A stretch of 64,000 nt of DNA from Streptococcus mitis (GCF_000722765.2 NZ_CP028415.1:1246501-1310500); one strand, 5' to 3'. Positions 1 to 10,250 are shown, numbered from the stretch's first letter. A program made the numbers and translations. The notes: generated by a model from the sequence alone, not told the origin.

Positions 1-554
1 TCCAAGGCTGCTGTAAAGATTTCTACATCTGGATGAGCTTCTTGAAGAGCTTTTACACCTTCTGGAGCAGATACAAGGCAGACAAATTTGATATTTGATG
101 CGCCACGTTTTTTAAGAGAATCAACAGCTAAGATTGCTGAGCCACCTGTTGCCAACATTGGGTCTACTACAAAAATTTGACGTTGGTCAATGTCCTCAGG
201 CAATTTTACCAAGTATTCAACTGGTTGAAGCGTTTCTTCATCACGGTACATACCGATGTGACCAACCTTAGCAGCTGGAACCAAGCTCAAGAGACCATCA
301 ACCATCCCGATACCCGCACGCAAGATTGGAACAATGGCCAATTTCTTACCTGCCAATTGTTTTTGAACTGTTTTTGTGATTGGTGTTTCGATTTCCACAT
401 CTTCTAGTGGAAGATCACGAAGTACTTCATACCCCATCAACATTGCAATCTCATCTACTAGCTCACGAAAAGCTTTTGTAGAAGTATCTGTACGACGCAA
501 GATTGACAATTTGTGTTGAATCAGTGGGTGATTAATAACTTCAATTTTTCCCAT
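1..554 (-). CDS. upp: Uracil phosphoribosyltransferase (3' part outside window)
   Basis: Makes UMP from uracil and PRPP in the cytoplasm (pyrimidine salvage). The ATG at 554 follows a GAAGGA ribosome site. The translation starts [16 protein letters not shown] and contains ILRAGIGM and the PRPP-binding stretch [11 protein letters not shown], both typical of Upp. About 184 of the usual 209 codons lie in the window, so the C-terminus is missing only because the window begins here. It is followed upstream by a separate dCMP deaminase gene on the same strand. Confidence 0.95.
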   Translation of the reverse strand, partial: MGKIEVINHPLIQHKLSILRRTDTSTKAFRELVDEIAMLMGYEVLRDLPLEDVEIETPITKTVQKQLAGKKLAIVPILRAGIGMVDGLLSLVPAAKVGHIGMYRDEETLQPVEYLVKLPEDIDQRQIFVVDPMLATGGSAILAVDSLKKRGASNIKFVCLVSAPEGVKALQEAHPDVEIFTAAL

Positions 555-642
555 TTTTGGAATTCCTTCTTTCAATTTATTCTTCTTATTATACCAAAAA
601 ACGGTTTAAAAATCTTTCTAAACCATTTATTTTTGATATTTT

Positions 643-1110
643 TTACATTAGATCAGCCTCTTTAAGAGCTGTCTGTACGGTCTCAAGTGGTAAATGAGTC
701 AATTCTGTCCCTTTTTCTTGATAAAGGTATTGGGCGTAGTCGTCCATTCTGTACTGGTTGATATAAACCACGCGCTTGCAACCGACCTGGAGCAATTGTT
801 TCGTGCAATTCAGACAAGGAAAATGGGTTACATAGGCCGTAAAGCCTTTAGGAACACCACGCTCAGCACCTTGTAGAATGGCATTAACCTCTGCGTGAAG
901 AGTGCGAACACAGTGGCCTTCTATAACCAGACATTCATGGTCAATACAATGCTCAGTCCCTGACACCGAACCATTGTAGCCAGTGGAAATAACCTTATTA
1001 TCCTTTACCAGAATTGCGCCCACTTTGGCACGTTTACAAGTGGAACGATTGGCAATTAGTAAGGCTTGGGCTGCAAAATACTCATCCCATGCTAGTCTTT
1101 TTTCAGTCAT
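643..1110 (-). CDS. dCMP/cytidine deaminase family protein (ComEB-like)
   Basis: A 155-residue zinc-dependent deaminase. The zinc and catalytic motif is LHAEVNAI (around residue 71) and the second zinc motif is PCLNC (around residue 98). These fit the deoxycytidylate deaminase family, which converts dCMP to dUMP for dTMP synthesis. The family also includes B. subtilis ComEB; no competence box was seen upstream here, so a competence role is not supported by the sequence. It lies 17 bases after the tetR gene on the same strand and may be cotranscribed with it. Confidence 0.9.
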   Translation of the reverse strand: MTEKRLAWDEYFAAQALLIANRSTCKRAKVGAILVKDNKVISTGYNGSVSGTEHCIDHECLVIEGHCVRTLHAEVNAILQGAERGVPKGFTAYVTHFPCLNCTKQLLQVGCKRVVYINQYRMDDYAQYLYQEKGTELTHLPLETVQTALKEADLM

Positions 1111-1127
1111 ATCTCTTCTCCTTTTCT

Positions 1128-1685
1128 CTATTTTTTAAAAAATGGTAAACCTAAATCTGCAATCTTTTCAGCTGGTACCTTCATGCCATCCTTGATCCAT
1201 TTTAGAAGGACAGAAACGATGGCCGAGCTCCAAAAGGAATGAAGATAAGAGCTGACACCTTTTGATTTCCCATGGTATTTTTCTAAAAATTCCTGCATGG
1301 CTTGGACAAAGATTTTTTCCAGATGGTAATCCAAGGCCAATTGAATCACTCTGGCTTCCTTTCTGGCCTCCCGGAAAAGGTGAACCCAGATCAGATAAAG
1401 GTCTGTCTTTAAATCATAATGGTGCAACTGTTCCATGATATTGTGGACAGTTCGTTTAAAGACACTCTCTAAAATTTCCTCTTTGGAATCATAATTGCGA
1501 TAAAAGGCCGCACGCGAAACGCCTGCACGTTTGACCAATTCAGAAATACTAATCTTGGTCAGGTCCTTTTTTTCCAAGAGTTGCAAGAGGGCTGTTTCGA
1601 TGGCTTCTCTAGTTAATAAATTGGATTCTTGGTTTGATTTTCTGAGATTTTCAAGAGATTTTTCAGAGATTCTACGTTCAGACAT
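1128..1685 (-). CDS. TetR/AcrR family transcriptional regulator
   Basis: A 185-residue regulator. An N-terminal helix-turn-helix spans roughly residues 24-70 (TREAIETALLQLL ... ISELVKRAGVSRAAFYRNY), followed by a C-terminal domain with no recognisable ligand signature. It is transcribed divergently from the degV gene at 1810. A perfect-armed palindrome at 1772-1796 overlaps the -35 box of its own promoter, so self-repression and control of degV are likely. The ligand is unknown. Confidence 0.9.
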   Translation of the reverse strand: MSERRISEKSLENLRKSNQESNLLTREAIETALLQLLEKKDLTKISISELVKRAGVSRAAFYRNYDSKEEILESVFKRTVHNIMEQLHHYDLKTDLYLIWVHLFREARKEARVIQLALDYHLEKIFVQAMQEFLEKYHGKSKGVSSYLHSFWSSAIVSVLLKWIKDGMKVPAEKIADLGLPFFKK

Positions 1686-1744
1686 AACATTTTCTTTCTA
1701 CTTGTCACAACAGACGGATGAGGCTTTTGTTTCAAGGGCTTTCA

Positions 1745-1796
1745 TGATATAATTGTAAAAAAAGACAGAACCTTTGTCAATGTATAACTGACAAAG
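1745..1796. promoter_or_regulatory. Divergent tetR/degV promoters with TetR-type operator
   Basis: On the minus strand a near-consensus promoter for tetR is TTGACA (1775-1780), a 17-base spacer and TACAAT (1752-1757). On the plus strand an extended -10, TGA-TATAAT (1745-1753), points to degV. A palindrome with arms CTTTGTCA (1772-1779) and TGACAAAG (1789-1796) and a 9-base centre covers the tetR -35 and the start of the degV transcript. Binding by the adjacent TetR protein is an inference. Confidence 0.7.
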
Positions 1797-1809
1797 ATGG
1801 AGAATTTCT

Positions 1810-2655
1810 ATGACTTGGAAGATTATTGCTGACTCTGGTTGTGATTATCGTCAACTGGCAAAACCAGCTATTGACACAACCTTTGTAAGTGTCCCCTTAA
1901 CCATTCAAGTAGCTGATCAGGTCTTTGTTGATGATACCAGTCTTGACATTGACCAAATGATGGAAACCATGTATGCAACTGCAGAAGCTTCAAAATCAGC
2001 TTGTCCAAGCCCAGATGATTATTTGCGAGCATTTGAAGGAGCCAAAAACATTTTCCTAGTAAGCATCACAGGTACTCTCTCTGGCAGTCACAATAGTGCT
2101 CAACTAGCAAAGAATATTTATCTGGAAGAGCATCCTGACACTAAGATTCATGTAATTGATAGCTTGTCTGCTGGCGGGGAAGTTGACTTGCTCGTAGAAA
2201 AATTAAATAATTTGATTGACCAAGGCTTATCTTTTGAAGAAGTGGTTGAAGCTATCACTGCCTATCAAGAAAAAACCAAGTTGCTCTTTGTTCTAGCCAA
2301 AGTCGATAACTTGGTGAAGAACGGCCGTTTGAGCAAGCTTATCGGTACGGTCGTTGGCCTTCTAAATATCCGCATGGTCGGAGAAGCTAGTGAAACTGGA
2401 ACCCTCGAATTGCTACAAAAAGCAAGAGGACCAAAGAAAGCGATTCAGGCAGCATATGAAGAGTTAGTGAAAGCTGGATATGCGGGTGGCCGTATTGTCA
2501 TGGCCCAACGCAATAACGAGAAATGTTGTCAGCAACTCTCAGAGCGAATCCGTGAAAATTTCCCACAGGCGGATATTAAAATTCTCCCAACCTCTGGCCT
2601 CTGCAGTTTCTATGCAGAAGATGGTGGTTTGCTGATGGGATATGAAATTGATTAA
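1810..2655 (+). CDS. DegV family fatty-acid-binding protein
   Basis: A 281-residue DegV protein. Family members bind fatty acids and in Gram-positive bacteria supply exogenous fatty acids to the FakA kinase (FakB role). Features seen are the N-terminal WKIIADSGCD, the VSITGTLSGSHNSA stretch that lines the lipid carboxylate site, and VDNLVKNGRLSK. The start follows a GGAG site. A hairpin terminator follows directly, so it is monocistronic. Control by the divergent TetR gene is inferred from the shared operator. Confidence 0.9.
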   Translation: MTWKIIADSGCDYRQLAKPAIDTTFVSVPLTIQVADQVFVDDTSLDIDQMMETMYATAEASKSACPSPDDYLRAFEGAKNIFLVSITGTLSGSHNSAQLAKNIYLEEHPDTKIHVIDSLSAGGEVDLLVEKLNNLIDQGLSFEEVVEAITAYQEKTKLLFVLAKVDNLVKNGRLSKLIGTVVGLLNIRMVGEASETGTLELLQKARGPKKAIQAAYEELVKAGYAGGRIVMAQRNNEKCCQQLSERIRENFPQADIKILPTSGLCSFYAEDGGLLMGYEID

Positions 2656-2666
2656 TTCCATTCTTG

Positions 2667-3885
<1,219 letters not shown>

Positions 3886-3933
3886 ATCTGAATTATTTAA
3901 TGGCTAAATCAGCCCCAAAAGAAAGGAAGTCCT

Positions 3934-4455
3934 TTGGAACATATTATCTTGTTAAGGGGAGTTACTCCTAATGGAAAAAATGCTATCCCTAAAATGTCTT
4001 ATCTAGTAGATATCTTAACAGAAGCCGGTTTTCAACAAGTTCGAACCTATATTCAAAGTGGTAATATCATTCTTGAAAGTAACTTAGCCTTAGAAAAAAT
4101 ACGAGAACAGGTTCATACTCTAATAAAGAAAAAGATTGGAGCCGATCTCAAAATAATCATTAAGAATAAGGATATTTTTAAAAACATTGTCCAAGAAAAC
4201 CCTTTTGGAGAACACTATCTTTATGACCGTATACACGTGATTTTTTATCAAGAATCTATTCAAAGTCTCCCTTTAGAAAAATTGAAAAATGATTACGGTG
4301 AAGAAGAAATTTGTATCGGTAACCATTGTCTTTACCTCTATCTCCCTAGAACTGCTAAACAAAAGAAACTCCATACCAACTATCTTGAAAAGCTTTTTAA
4401 TGTAGATTTGACCATGCGAAAACTAAATGTAGTAGAAAAATTATTAAGCAAGTAG
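3934..4455 (+). CDS. DUF1697 family protein
   Basis: A 173-residue DUF1697 protein of unknown function. It begins with the family signature IILLRGVTPNGKN, has the conserved YIQSGNIIL stretch and ends with a family-like VDLTMRKLNVVEKL. The start is a TTG codon at 3934 preceded by GAAAGGAAG at suitable spacing; no ATG is available near the conserved N-terminus. It lies 48 bases after the flavoprotein gene and could be cotranscribed with it. A terminator follows. Confidence 0.8.
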   Translation: MEHIILLRGVTPNGKNAIPKMSYLVDILTEAGFQQVRTYIQSGNIILESNLALEKIREQVHTLIKKKIGADLKIIIKNKDIFKNIVQENPFGEHYLYDRIHVIFYQESIQSLPLEKLKNDYGEEEICIGNHCLYLYLPRTAKQKKLHTNYLEKLFNVDLTMRKLNVVEKLLSK

Positions 4456-4469
4456 TGCTTGAATTTAGT

Positions 4470-4499
4470 AAAAATCGGAAGAATACTCCTCCGATTTTA
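4470..4499. terminator. Bidirectional terminator between DUF1697 gene and merR
   Basis: AAAATCGGA and TCCGATTTT arms around a short centre, A-rich on the left and T-rich on the right, between two converging genes. Confidence 0.75.
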
Positions 4500-5237
4500 T
4501 TTTGTCTGAGTTTGGACATAATGAGCTATCACATCTGATGTGTATTGGGCAGTGCCAGTTCCAAATTTGTCAATGTTTTCCTTAAACTCTGGATTATAGA
4601 CGTAGCCTTTACCGATATGGCCGAATACTTCAATCGTACAATCAAATCCATAAGTACGAATAGCTTGCAAGAGTTTGGCTGCTTCTTCTTGATTTTCGGT
4701 TGCTGTTACAGGTAGACCAGCTTGAAGATTTTGTGCCAATGCTTGAAAGACTTGGTTAAAGGCAGCCGTAGCCTCGTCTTCGTGACCTTTTTGGCGCTCG
4801 AGCGCTTGGTCCATGACTTCTTGTCCATATTTTTCTACCGCTTCTTGATGGTATTTTTGATGGTCTTGGTAGTTAAATCCAGCAAATTTCTCTTGAATGC
4901 TCATTTCTCTTTCTCCTTTTTGTTCTTGAATGGTTTTTTGCAAGGTGGAAATCAAGGTATCCAGATGTTGCCTTTCTCGAGTTAGATAGTCCAACTGCCT
5001 AGTCAAATGGGGCAATAAATCTGTCCTTTCTTCCTTTAATAGCTCTGCTATTTTTTCTAAAGAAAAGCCAAGATATTTATAATAAAGAATGACCTGAAGT
5101 CGCTCCAAATCCTCCTGACTGTATGTTCGATAGCCGTTTTCCGACTTTAAAGGAACCAAAAGCCCTATCTTATCGTAGTGGTGCAGCGTCTTGACCGAGA
5201 CGCCCGAAAGCTGCGCAGCTTCTTTTATATGGTACAT
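4497..5237 (-). CDS. MerR family regulator with TipA-type C-terminal domain
   Basis: A 246-residue regulator. The MerR helix-turn-helix covers residues 1-70 (MYHIKEAAQLSGVSVKTLHHYDKIGLL), followed by a long dimerisation helix and a C-terminal domain of about 130 residues like the TipAS antibiotic-sensing domain (HQKYHQEAVEKYG). TipAS proteins bind peptide antibiotics; the ligand here is unknown. The start is the ATG at 5237 behind AAGGAGGA; a longer reading frame runs into the upstream repeat and is not used. Its promoter at 5364-5394 has the 19-base spacer expected for MerR control. Confidence 0.88.
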   Translation of the reverse strand: MYHIKEAAQLSGVSVKTLHHYDKIGLLVPLKSENGYRTYSQEDLERLQVILYYKYLGFSLEKIAELLKEERTDLLPHLTRQLDYLTRERQHLDTLISTLQKTIQEQKGEREMSIQEKFAGFNYQDHQKYHQEAVEKYGQEVMDQALERQKGHEDEATAAFNQVFQALAQNLQAGLPVTATENQEEAAKLLQAIRTYGFDCTIEVFGHIGKGYVYNPEFKENIDKFGTGTAQYTSDVIAHYVQTQTK

Positions 5238-5250
5238 GATTTCCTCCTTA

Positions 5251-5353
5251 TACTCAATGAAAATCAAAGAGCAAACTAGGAAGCTAGCCGCAGGCTGTAC
5301 TTGAGTACGGTAAGGCGACGCTGACATGGTTTGAATTTGATTTTCGAAGAGTA
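5251..5353. repeat. RUP-like repeat (short form)
   Basis: About 103 bases bounded by TA, starting TACTCAATGAAAATCAAAGA and ending TTTTCGAAGAGTA. It matches three other copies in this window. The size and pneumococcal context fit the RUP element, a short non-coding repeat thought to be mobilised by IS630-Spn1. It sits between the merR promoter and the merR start codon, inside the untranslated leader. Confidence 0.7.
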
Positions 5354-5363
5354 TTACATTGAT

Positions 5364-5394
5364 AGTATAACCCCTCACCTTAGGTCAGAGTCAA
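5364..5394 (-). promoter_or_regulatory. merR promoter with 19-bp spacer and dyad
   Basis: On the minus strand: TTGACT (5389-5394), 19 bases, TATACT (5364-5369). The spacer holds the dyad CTGACCT-A-AGGTGAG. Overlong 19-base spacers with such a dyad are the hallmark of promoters activated by MerR proteins through DNA distortion. Confidence 0.75.
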
Positions 5395-5443
5395 GCGTTT
5401 TTGCGAAATTTTTTTACTTTATCATAACATGAAAATGGTTTTC

Positions 5444-5472
5444 TTGACAGACCTTAGAAAACATGATAGGAT
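5444..5472 (+). promoter_or_regulatory. Promoter of sodium-dependent transporter gene
   Basis: TTGACA (5444-5449), 17-base spacer, TAGGAT (5467-5472). The ATG lies about 100 bases downstream. Confidence 0.55.
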
Positions 5473-5578
5473 AGTCAAGTCTATCAATCAAAAGAAAGGC
5501 TCATTTTGAGTACTTATGAGGCTAGTTGCCAAGGGCAGTAGCTTTTTCTTTTGTAATACTAATTTTAGGAGTTTAACT

Positions 5579-6919
5579 ATGTCTGAAAAATCGCAATGGG
5601 GTTCTAAACTGGGCTTTATTCTGGCATCTGCTGGTTCAGCCATCGGACTTGGTGCCGTTTGGAAATTCCCCTACATGACTGCTGCTAATGGAGGTGGAGG
5701 ATTTTTACTGGTCTTTCTCATTTCCACTATTTTAATTGGTTTCCCCCTTTTGCTAGCTGAATTTGCCCTCGGCCGAAGCGCTGGGGTCTCTGGGATTAAA
5801 ACCTTTGGAAAACTGGGCAAGAATAGCAAGTACAACTTCATCGGTTGGATTGGTGCCTTTGCCCTCTTTATCCTCTTATCTTTCTACAGTGTTATTGGAG
5901 GATGGATTCTGGTTTATCTGGGTATTGAGTTTGGGAAATTGTTCCAGCTTGGTGGAACGGGTGATTACGCTCAGTTATTTACTTCAATCATTTCTAATCC
6001 AGCCATTGCCCTAGGCGCACAAGTTGCCTTTATCCTGTTGAATATCTTTATTGTATCACGTGGGGTTCAAAAAGGGATTGAAAGAGCTTCGAAAGTCATG
6101 ATGCCCCTGCTCTTTATCATCTTTGTTGTCATCATCGGGCGCTCTCTCAGCTTGCCAAATGCCATGGAAGGGGTTCTTTACTTCCTCAAACCAGACTTTT
6201 CAAAACTGACCAGTGCTGGTCTCCTCTATGCTCTGGGACAATCTTTCTTTGCCCTCTCACTAGGAGTTACAGCCATGCTGACCTATGCTTCTTACTTGGA
6301 CAAGAAAACCAATCTGGTCCAATCAGGGATTTCCATTGTAGCCATGAATATCTCAGTATCCATCATGGCAGGTCTTGCCATTTTCCCAGCCATGTCAGCC
6401 TTCAATATCCAGTCTGAAGGGGGACCGAGCTTGCTCTTTATCGTCTTGCCTCAACTCTTTGACAAGATGCCCTTTGGAACCATTTTCTACATCCTCTTCC
6501 TCCTGCTCTTCCTCTTTGCGACGGTCACTTCTTCGGTCGTGATGCTGGAAATCAATGTGGGCAATATCACCAATCAGGATAACAGCAAGCGTGCTAAGTG
6601 GAGTGTGATTTTAGGAATCTTGACCTTTGTCTTTGGTATTCCTTCAGCACTTTCTTACGGTGTCATGGCGGATGTTCACATTTTTGGGAAGACCTTCTTT
6701 GATGCTATGGATTCCTTGGTTTCTAATCTTCTTATGCCATTTGGAGCTCTCTGCCTTTCACTCTTTACTGGCTACATCTTTAAGAAGACACTTGCTATGG
6801 AGGAACTCCATCTCGATGAAAGAGCATGGAAACAGGGACTGTTCCAAGTCTGGCTCGTCCTTCTTCGTTTCATCATTCCAATCATCATCATCGTGGTCTT
6901 TATCGCCCAATTTATGTAA
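5579..6919 (+). CDS. Sodium-dependent transporter, NSS/SNF family
   Basis: A 446-residue polytopic membrane protein (about 11-12 transmembrane segments) of the neurotransmitter:sodium symporter family, which imports amino acids with Na+. The family signature is near the N-terminus: GFILASAGSAIGLGAVWKFPY, the unwound TM1 sodium/substrate site, and later LGQSFFALSLG and SYLDK. The start is the ATG at 5579 behind AGGAG; an in-frame upstream start at 5516 has no domain content. The substrate is unknown. A terminator shared with manA follows. Confidence 0.9.
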   Translation: MSEKSQWGSKLGFILASAGSAIGLGAVWKFPYMTAANGGGGFLLVFLISTILIGFPLLLAEFALGRSAGVSGIKTFGKLGKNSKYNFIGWIGAFALFILLSFYSVIGGWILVYLGIEFGKLFQLGGTGDYAQLFTSIISNPAIALGAQVAFILLNIFIVSRGVQKGIERASKVMMPLLFIIFVVIIGRSLSLPNAMEGVLYFLKPDFSKLTSAGLLYALGQSFFALSLGVTAMLTYASYLDKKTNLVQSGISIVAMNISVSIMAGLAIFPAMSAFNIQSEGGPSLLFIVLPQLFDKMPFGTIFYILFLLLFLFATVTSSVVMLEINVGNITNQDNSKRAKWSVILGILTFVFGIPSALSYGVMADVHIFGKTFFDAMDSLVSNLLMPFGALCLSLFTGYIFKKTLAMEELHLDERAWKQGLFQVWLVLLRFIIPIIIIVVFIAQFM

Positions 6920-6920
6920 T

Positions 6921-6960
6921 TAAAAAGGACTTGAGTAGTGAACTCAGGCCCTTTCTTTTT
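6921..6960. terminator. Bidirectional terminator between transporter and manA
   Basis: Arms AAAGGACTTGAG and CTCAGGCCCTTT (imperfect) followed by a T run, between converging genes. Confidence 0.75.
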
Positions 6961-7905
6961 TTATGGATGGCTAACAATTAATTCCAAACCTTGCCCTTCC
7001 AGAGTCCAAGCTTCAACATCACTTGGTAGGATAAAGTGGCTGCCTTTTTGGATTTGATAGTTTTTTCCGTCAACAGTCAGTTGACCTTGACCAGCTAAGA
7101 TACTAAACAAGCTGTAATCAGCTGTCTTCTCAAAATCAACTTTTCCAGTGATTTCCCACTTGTAAACTGCAAAGAAATCATTGGATACAAGGAGAGTTGA
7201 ACGTAAATCATCTGCTTTAACAGTTACAGGACGGCTATTTGCAGGCTCGCCGATGTTCAAGACATCAATGGATTTTTCAAGGTGAAGTTCACGCAAGTTA
7301 CCCTTATCATCCTTACGGTCAAAGTCATAGACACGATAAGTGGTATCGCTAGACTGCTGGGTTTCAAGAATCAAGATGCCTGCACCGATAGCATGCATGG
7401 TGCCGCTTGGTACATAGAAGAAATCTCCAGCTTTAACTGGTACTTTTGTCAACAAAGCATCCCAATTCTTGTCCTCAATTTGCTGACGGAGTTCCTCTTT
7501 TGACTTGGCATTGTGACCGTAGATAATCTCTGAGCCTTCATCCGCAGCTATGATGTACCAGCATTCTGTTTTTCCGAGTTCGCCTTCATGCTCTAGTCCA
7601 TAGGCATCGTCTGGATGGACTTGGACGCTGAGCCAGTCGTTAGCATCCAGAATCTTAGTCAAAAGCGGAAATACAGGTTCTGGACGGTTGCCAAACAATT
7701 CACGGTGCTCTGCATATAAAGTAGCTAGGTCTGTTCCCTCGTAACGACCATTTGCCACCTTTGAAACACCATTTGGATGGGCTGAGATGGCCCAATATTC
7801 TCCGATTTTTTCACTTGGGATGTCGTATCCAAACTCATCACGTAGCTTGGTACCACCCCAGATTTTTTCTTGCATAACTGATTGTAAAAATAATGGTTCT
7901 GACAT
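6961..7905 (-). CDS. manA: Mannose-6-phosphate isomerase, class I
   Basis: A 314-residue cytoplasmic enzyme that interconverts mannose 6-phosphate and fructose 6-phosphate, linking mannose uptake to glycolysis. Zinc-site motifs of type I isomerases are visible: SVQVHPDD (around residue 93), KTECWYI (around 112) and VPSGTMHAIGAG (around 166). Length is normal for the short Gram-positive form. Its promoter carries TGC-TATAAT about 30 bases upstream, just after the terminator of the previous unit. Confidence 0.93.
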   Translation of the reverse strand: MSEPLFLQSVMQEKIWGGTKLRDEFGYDIPSEKIGEYWAISAHPNGVSKVANGRYEGTDLATLYAEHRELFGNRPEPVFPLLTKILDANDWLSVQVHPDDAYGLEHEGELGKTECWYIIAADEGSEIIYGHNAKSKEELRQQIEDKNWDALLTKVPVKAGDFFYVPSGTMHAIGAGILILETQQSSDTTYRVYDFDRKDDKGNLRELHLEKSIDVLNIGEPANSRPVTVKADDLRSTLLVSNDFFAVYKWEITGKVDFEKTADYSLFSILAGQGQLTVDGKNYQIQKGSHFILPSDVEAWTLEGQGLELIVSHP

Positions 7906-7937
7906 CTTGAACTCCTATCTGATTTTTCTCCCCTCAT

Positions 7938-7971
7938 TATAGCAAAAAAAGAGTTCCAGTTGAACTCTTTT
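7938..7971 (-). promoter_or_regulatory. Terminator of upstream unit followed by manA -10 box
   Basis: A hairpin with AAAAAGAGTTC and GAACTCTTTTT arms (7944-7971) is followed on the minus strand by TGC-TATAAT (-10 at 7938-7943). The 190 bases between it and the SemiSWEET stop codon at 8164 contain no gene I can support. Confidence 0.6.
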
Positions 7972-8163
7972 TCACATCTTATAAAGTAGGGAGAAGATTT
8001 TATAAAAATAGTAACGATATACTTTTTTCTTTGATAGAGACGAACATAAAAGACTCTCGTAAAGCTAGCTGTCACTGGACTTTTTCCCTCAACTCTCATT
8101 CAAAAATTACTTTAATGAAGCATCTATTTTCATAAACGAACAAAACTGAAACCAGTCTTCTTT

Positions 8164-8424
8164 TTAAATCAAAGCTGTAATAGCCGTCACAAGGCCAAAA
8201 ACGATACCTGGAGCATTGGCAGCAGCAAGTGGAATATCTCTTTCTTTCTTGAAAAGACCGTAGTAAACCCAGAGACTACAGTTGATGGCAGCAACCAAGG
8301 GCTGGATGAAATTTCCTTTTTGAGCAGCCAGATTGTTCATAATTTGTGGGAAGTAAGACACATACATCATAACAGACATGAAGGTCGCTACCCAACCCAA
8401 AACTTTCATTTGTTTTTCGGACAT
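8164..8424 (-). CDS. SemiSWEET-type PQ-loop sugar transporter
   Basis: An 86-residue triple-helix membrane protein. It has three transmembrane segments and the PQ-loop signature YVSYFPQIMNN in the first (about residues 20-30), with a conserved NCSLWVYYGL. SemiSWEETs dimerise to form a sugar pore. The start is the ATG at 8424, eight bases after AGAGG; the TTG two codons upstream is less likely. The substrate is unknown, but the neighbour is mannose-6-phosphate isomerase. Confidence 0.85.
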   Translation of the reverse strand: MSEKQMKVLGWVATFMSVMMYVSYFPQIMNNLAAQKGNFIQPLVAAINCSLWVYYGLFKKERDIPLAAANAPGIVFGLVTAITALI

Positions 8425-8675
8425 TTTCAAAACCTCTTTTATTCTTTTATGCTTTTTATTTTATAATATGATGCAAAAACAAGCAAGTGTTTGAGAGTTT
8501 TGTTATAAAAATGTAAACTATCACAATCCTGTGATAAGAAAGAAGAGTGAAGTTAGGAAAAGTATATATAATCAGAAAAACGCATATTATGATGTATTGA
8601 AAAATCTTGATACTGGGTGTTTTATTGCTGAAATATTTACTTTATTTTCTGATAAAACTGACTTTTAAGCCAGAT

Positions 8676-10250
8676 TCAATATTTTCCTAAATCTACAACT
8701 TGTTGATATCTACTTTCATTATCAATATGATGGGCAATTTCTAACATCATAACAGGAAGAGAAAACAGTAATTCATGTACCATGAAGGCGTTTTCTTTGT
8801 CTAGGGCTGCGGTCACTTCATCAGCCAATAACAGATTTTTTCTACGAAGAAGAAAACGTGCCAATTCAATTCTTACTCTTTGTCCCCCAGAAATATTCTC
8901 CCCGTTATTTTTGATAATAAAATCCATCCCACCCGTCAATTCAAAATCTAGTTTGACTTGTTTCAAAACAGCAAGCAACTCTTCCTCAGAAAATTCTTGT
9001 CCTAAGGTCAAATTATAACGCACTGTATCGTTAAAGAGAAATGGGTGTTGGCTAATAATTCCTATACTGGATACAAAACTTGATGTACATTCATTAACAG
9101 TTGTCACACCGATAATTTCTCCCTCATCTGCTATTTCTTCTCCAGTAATGAGTCGAAACAAGGTTGATTTACCACAACCACTCGGTCCTTTGATTAAAAC
9201 TTTCTGACCTGCTTGAACATCCAAATTTAGATGAGTAAAAAGTTGTCTGTCACCATAGGATTTACTTAAATTTTTAATGTGCAGAGCATTCAATTCTTGC
9301 GCATCTTTTTTATCTATCTGTTTTACATCTCCAATTTCTAATACTCCAAAAATCTTATCTGCTGTCGTTTTTGCCCCTTGTATATCTACAGCATCATACA
9401 TAATAGTCTGAATAGGGCTCACTAGCTGACCTGCTGCGATATACATAGCAACAAGACTTGCCACTGACACTTTCTGCCCAGCCATAGCAAAGTAAAAACC
9501 TAAAACAAGTGGTAAAACTTGGCTTAAAAAGACCATGAAACCGTTGCAAAAGAAAATTATATTATGGGTAAAGCAAAATTTTTGAATGGCTAGTTGATAA
9601 TTTCGATTAATCTTCCAAAATCTGTTCTGATTTTCAGAAATTGCTTGGTTCATGAGTAGAGTATGTGCCCCTCGGATACTATCAGATACTTGATTATGCA
9701 CTTCTACTCTGCCTTGCGCCATGTCATCACCAGTGTGTTTGAGTCTTTTATTCATCAAGAACTGAGGAATAGGACGTAAAATAGTGAAAAAGACAAAAAT
9801 ACTACCTAGTAACAAATTTTGCGAAATAATATAAATCGCTGTTAGTAATGCTACAAAGCTCCAGCAAATGATATTAACGTATTTTTCTAAGTAATTATCC
9901 CCCAAATACTCCATATCTTGTGTGAGCATGGTGATTTTTTCATCTTCATTAAAATCTTTATTTATCATCAGCTTGTCAAATAAATCTGCCCTCATATTCA
10001 TTTGAATTTCACGTCTAAAAACATTATGTGTATGATTACAAAAGAGCATTAAGCTATACAAGACGAAGTATACTGTAAATCCAAAAACAGCAAACTGTAT
10101 GATTTTATAATAAGTCAGCTCTCCTTGATTTAAGGACAAGGCTTGTGATACGACTAAGGGTTGAGCAAGAGCCAAACCTCCATTTGCCAGTGCACCGATG
10201 ATAGTATAAAACTTCGTTTTCTTATCCAGATAGTGAAATATTTTATTCAT
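8676..10250 (-). CDS. ABC exporter, permease fused to ATPase (peptide/RiPP type)
   Basis: A 524-residue half-transporter. Residues 1-290 hold about six membrane segments of the type I exporter fold. Residues 315-524 hold the nucleotide-binding domain with Walker A GPSGCGKST, signature NISGGQRVRIELARFL and Walker B NLLLADEVTAALD. There is no N-terminal C39 peptidase. The start follows GGAGGG. Directly upstream on the same strand is the Cys-rich C-terminal fragment of a radical-SAM/SPASM enzyme, so the likely original role was export of a modified peptide. Present substrate unknown. Confidence 0.85.
   Translation of the reverse strand: MNKIFHYLDKKTKFYTIIGALANGGLALAQPLVVSQALSLNQGELTYYKIIQFAVFGFTVYFVLYSLMLFCNHTHNVFRREIQMNMRADLFDKLMINKDFNEDEKITMLTQDMEYLGDNYLEKYVNIICWSFVALLTAIYIISQNLLLGSIFVFFTILRPIPQFLMNKRLKHTGDDMAQGRVEVHNQVSDSIRGAHTLLMNQAISENQNRFWKINRNYQLAIQKFCFTHNIIFFCNGFMVFLSQVLPLVLGFYFAMAGQKVSVASLVAMYIAAGQLVSPIQTIMYDAVDIQGAKTTADKIFGVLEIGDVKQIDKKDAQELNALHIKNLSKSYGDRQLFTHLNLDVQAGQKVLIKGPSGCGKSTLFRLITGEEIADEGEIIGVTTVNECTSSFVSSIGIISQHPFLFNDTVRYNLTLGQEFSEEELLAVLKQVKLDFELTGGMDFIIKNNGENISGGQRVRIELARFLLRRKNLLLADEVTAALDKENAFMVHELLFSLPVMMLEIAHHIDNESRYQQVVDLGKY

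Noticed and set aside
643..1110. Late competence gene call for the ComEB-like deaminase
   Set aside because: No competence box was seen upstream and no comEA/comEC neighbours are present.
5238..5378. N-terminal extension of MerR
   Set aside because: Encoded by the RUP-like repeat; the ATG at 5237 has the ribosome site and the conserved start of MerR.
7725..8099. 124-codon minus-strand frame overlapping manA start
   Set aside because: It crosses the manA promoter and terminator and overlaps manA in another frame; no domain content.
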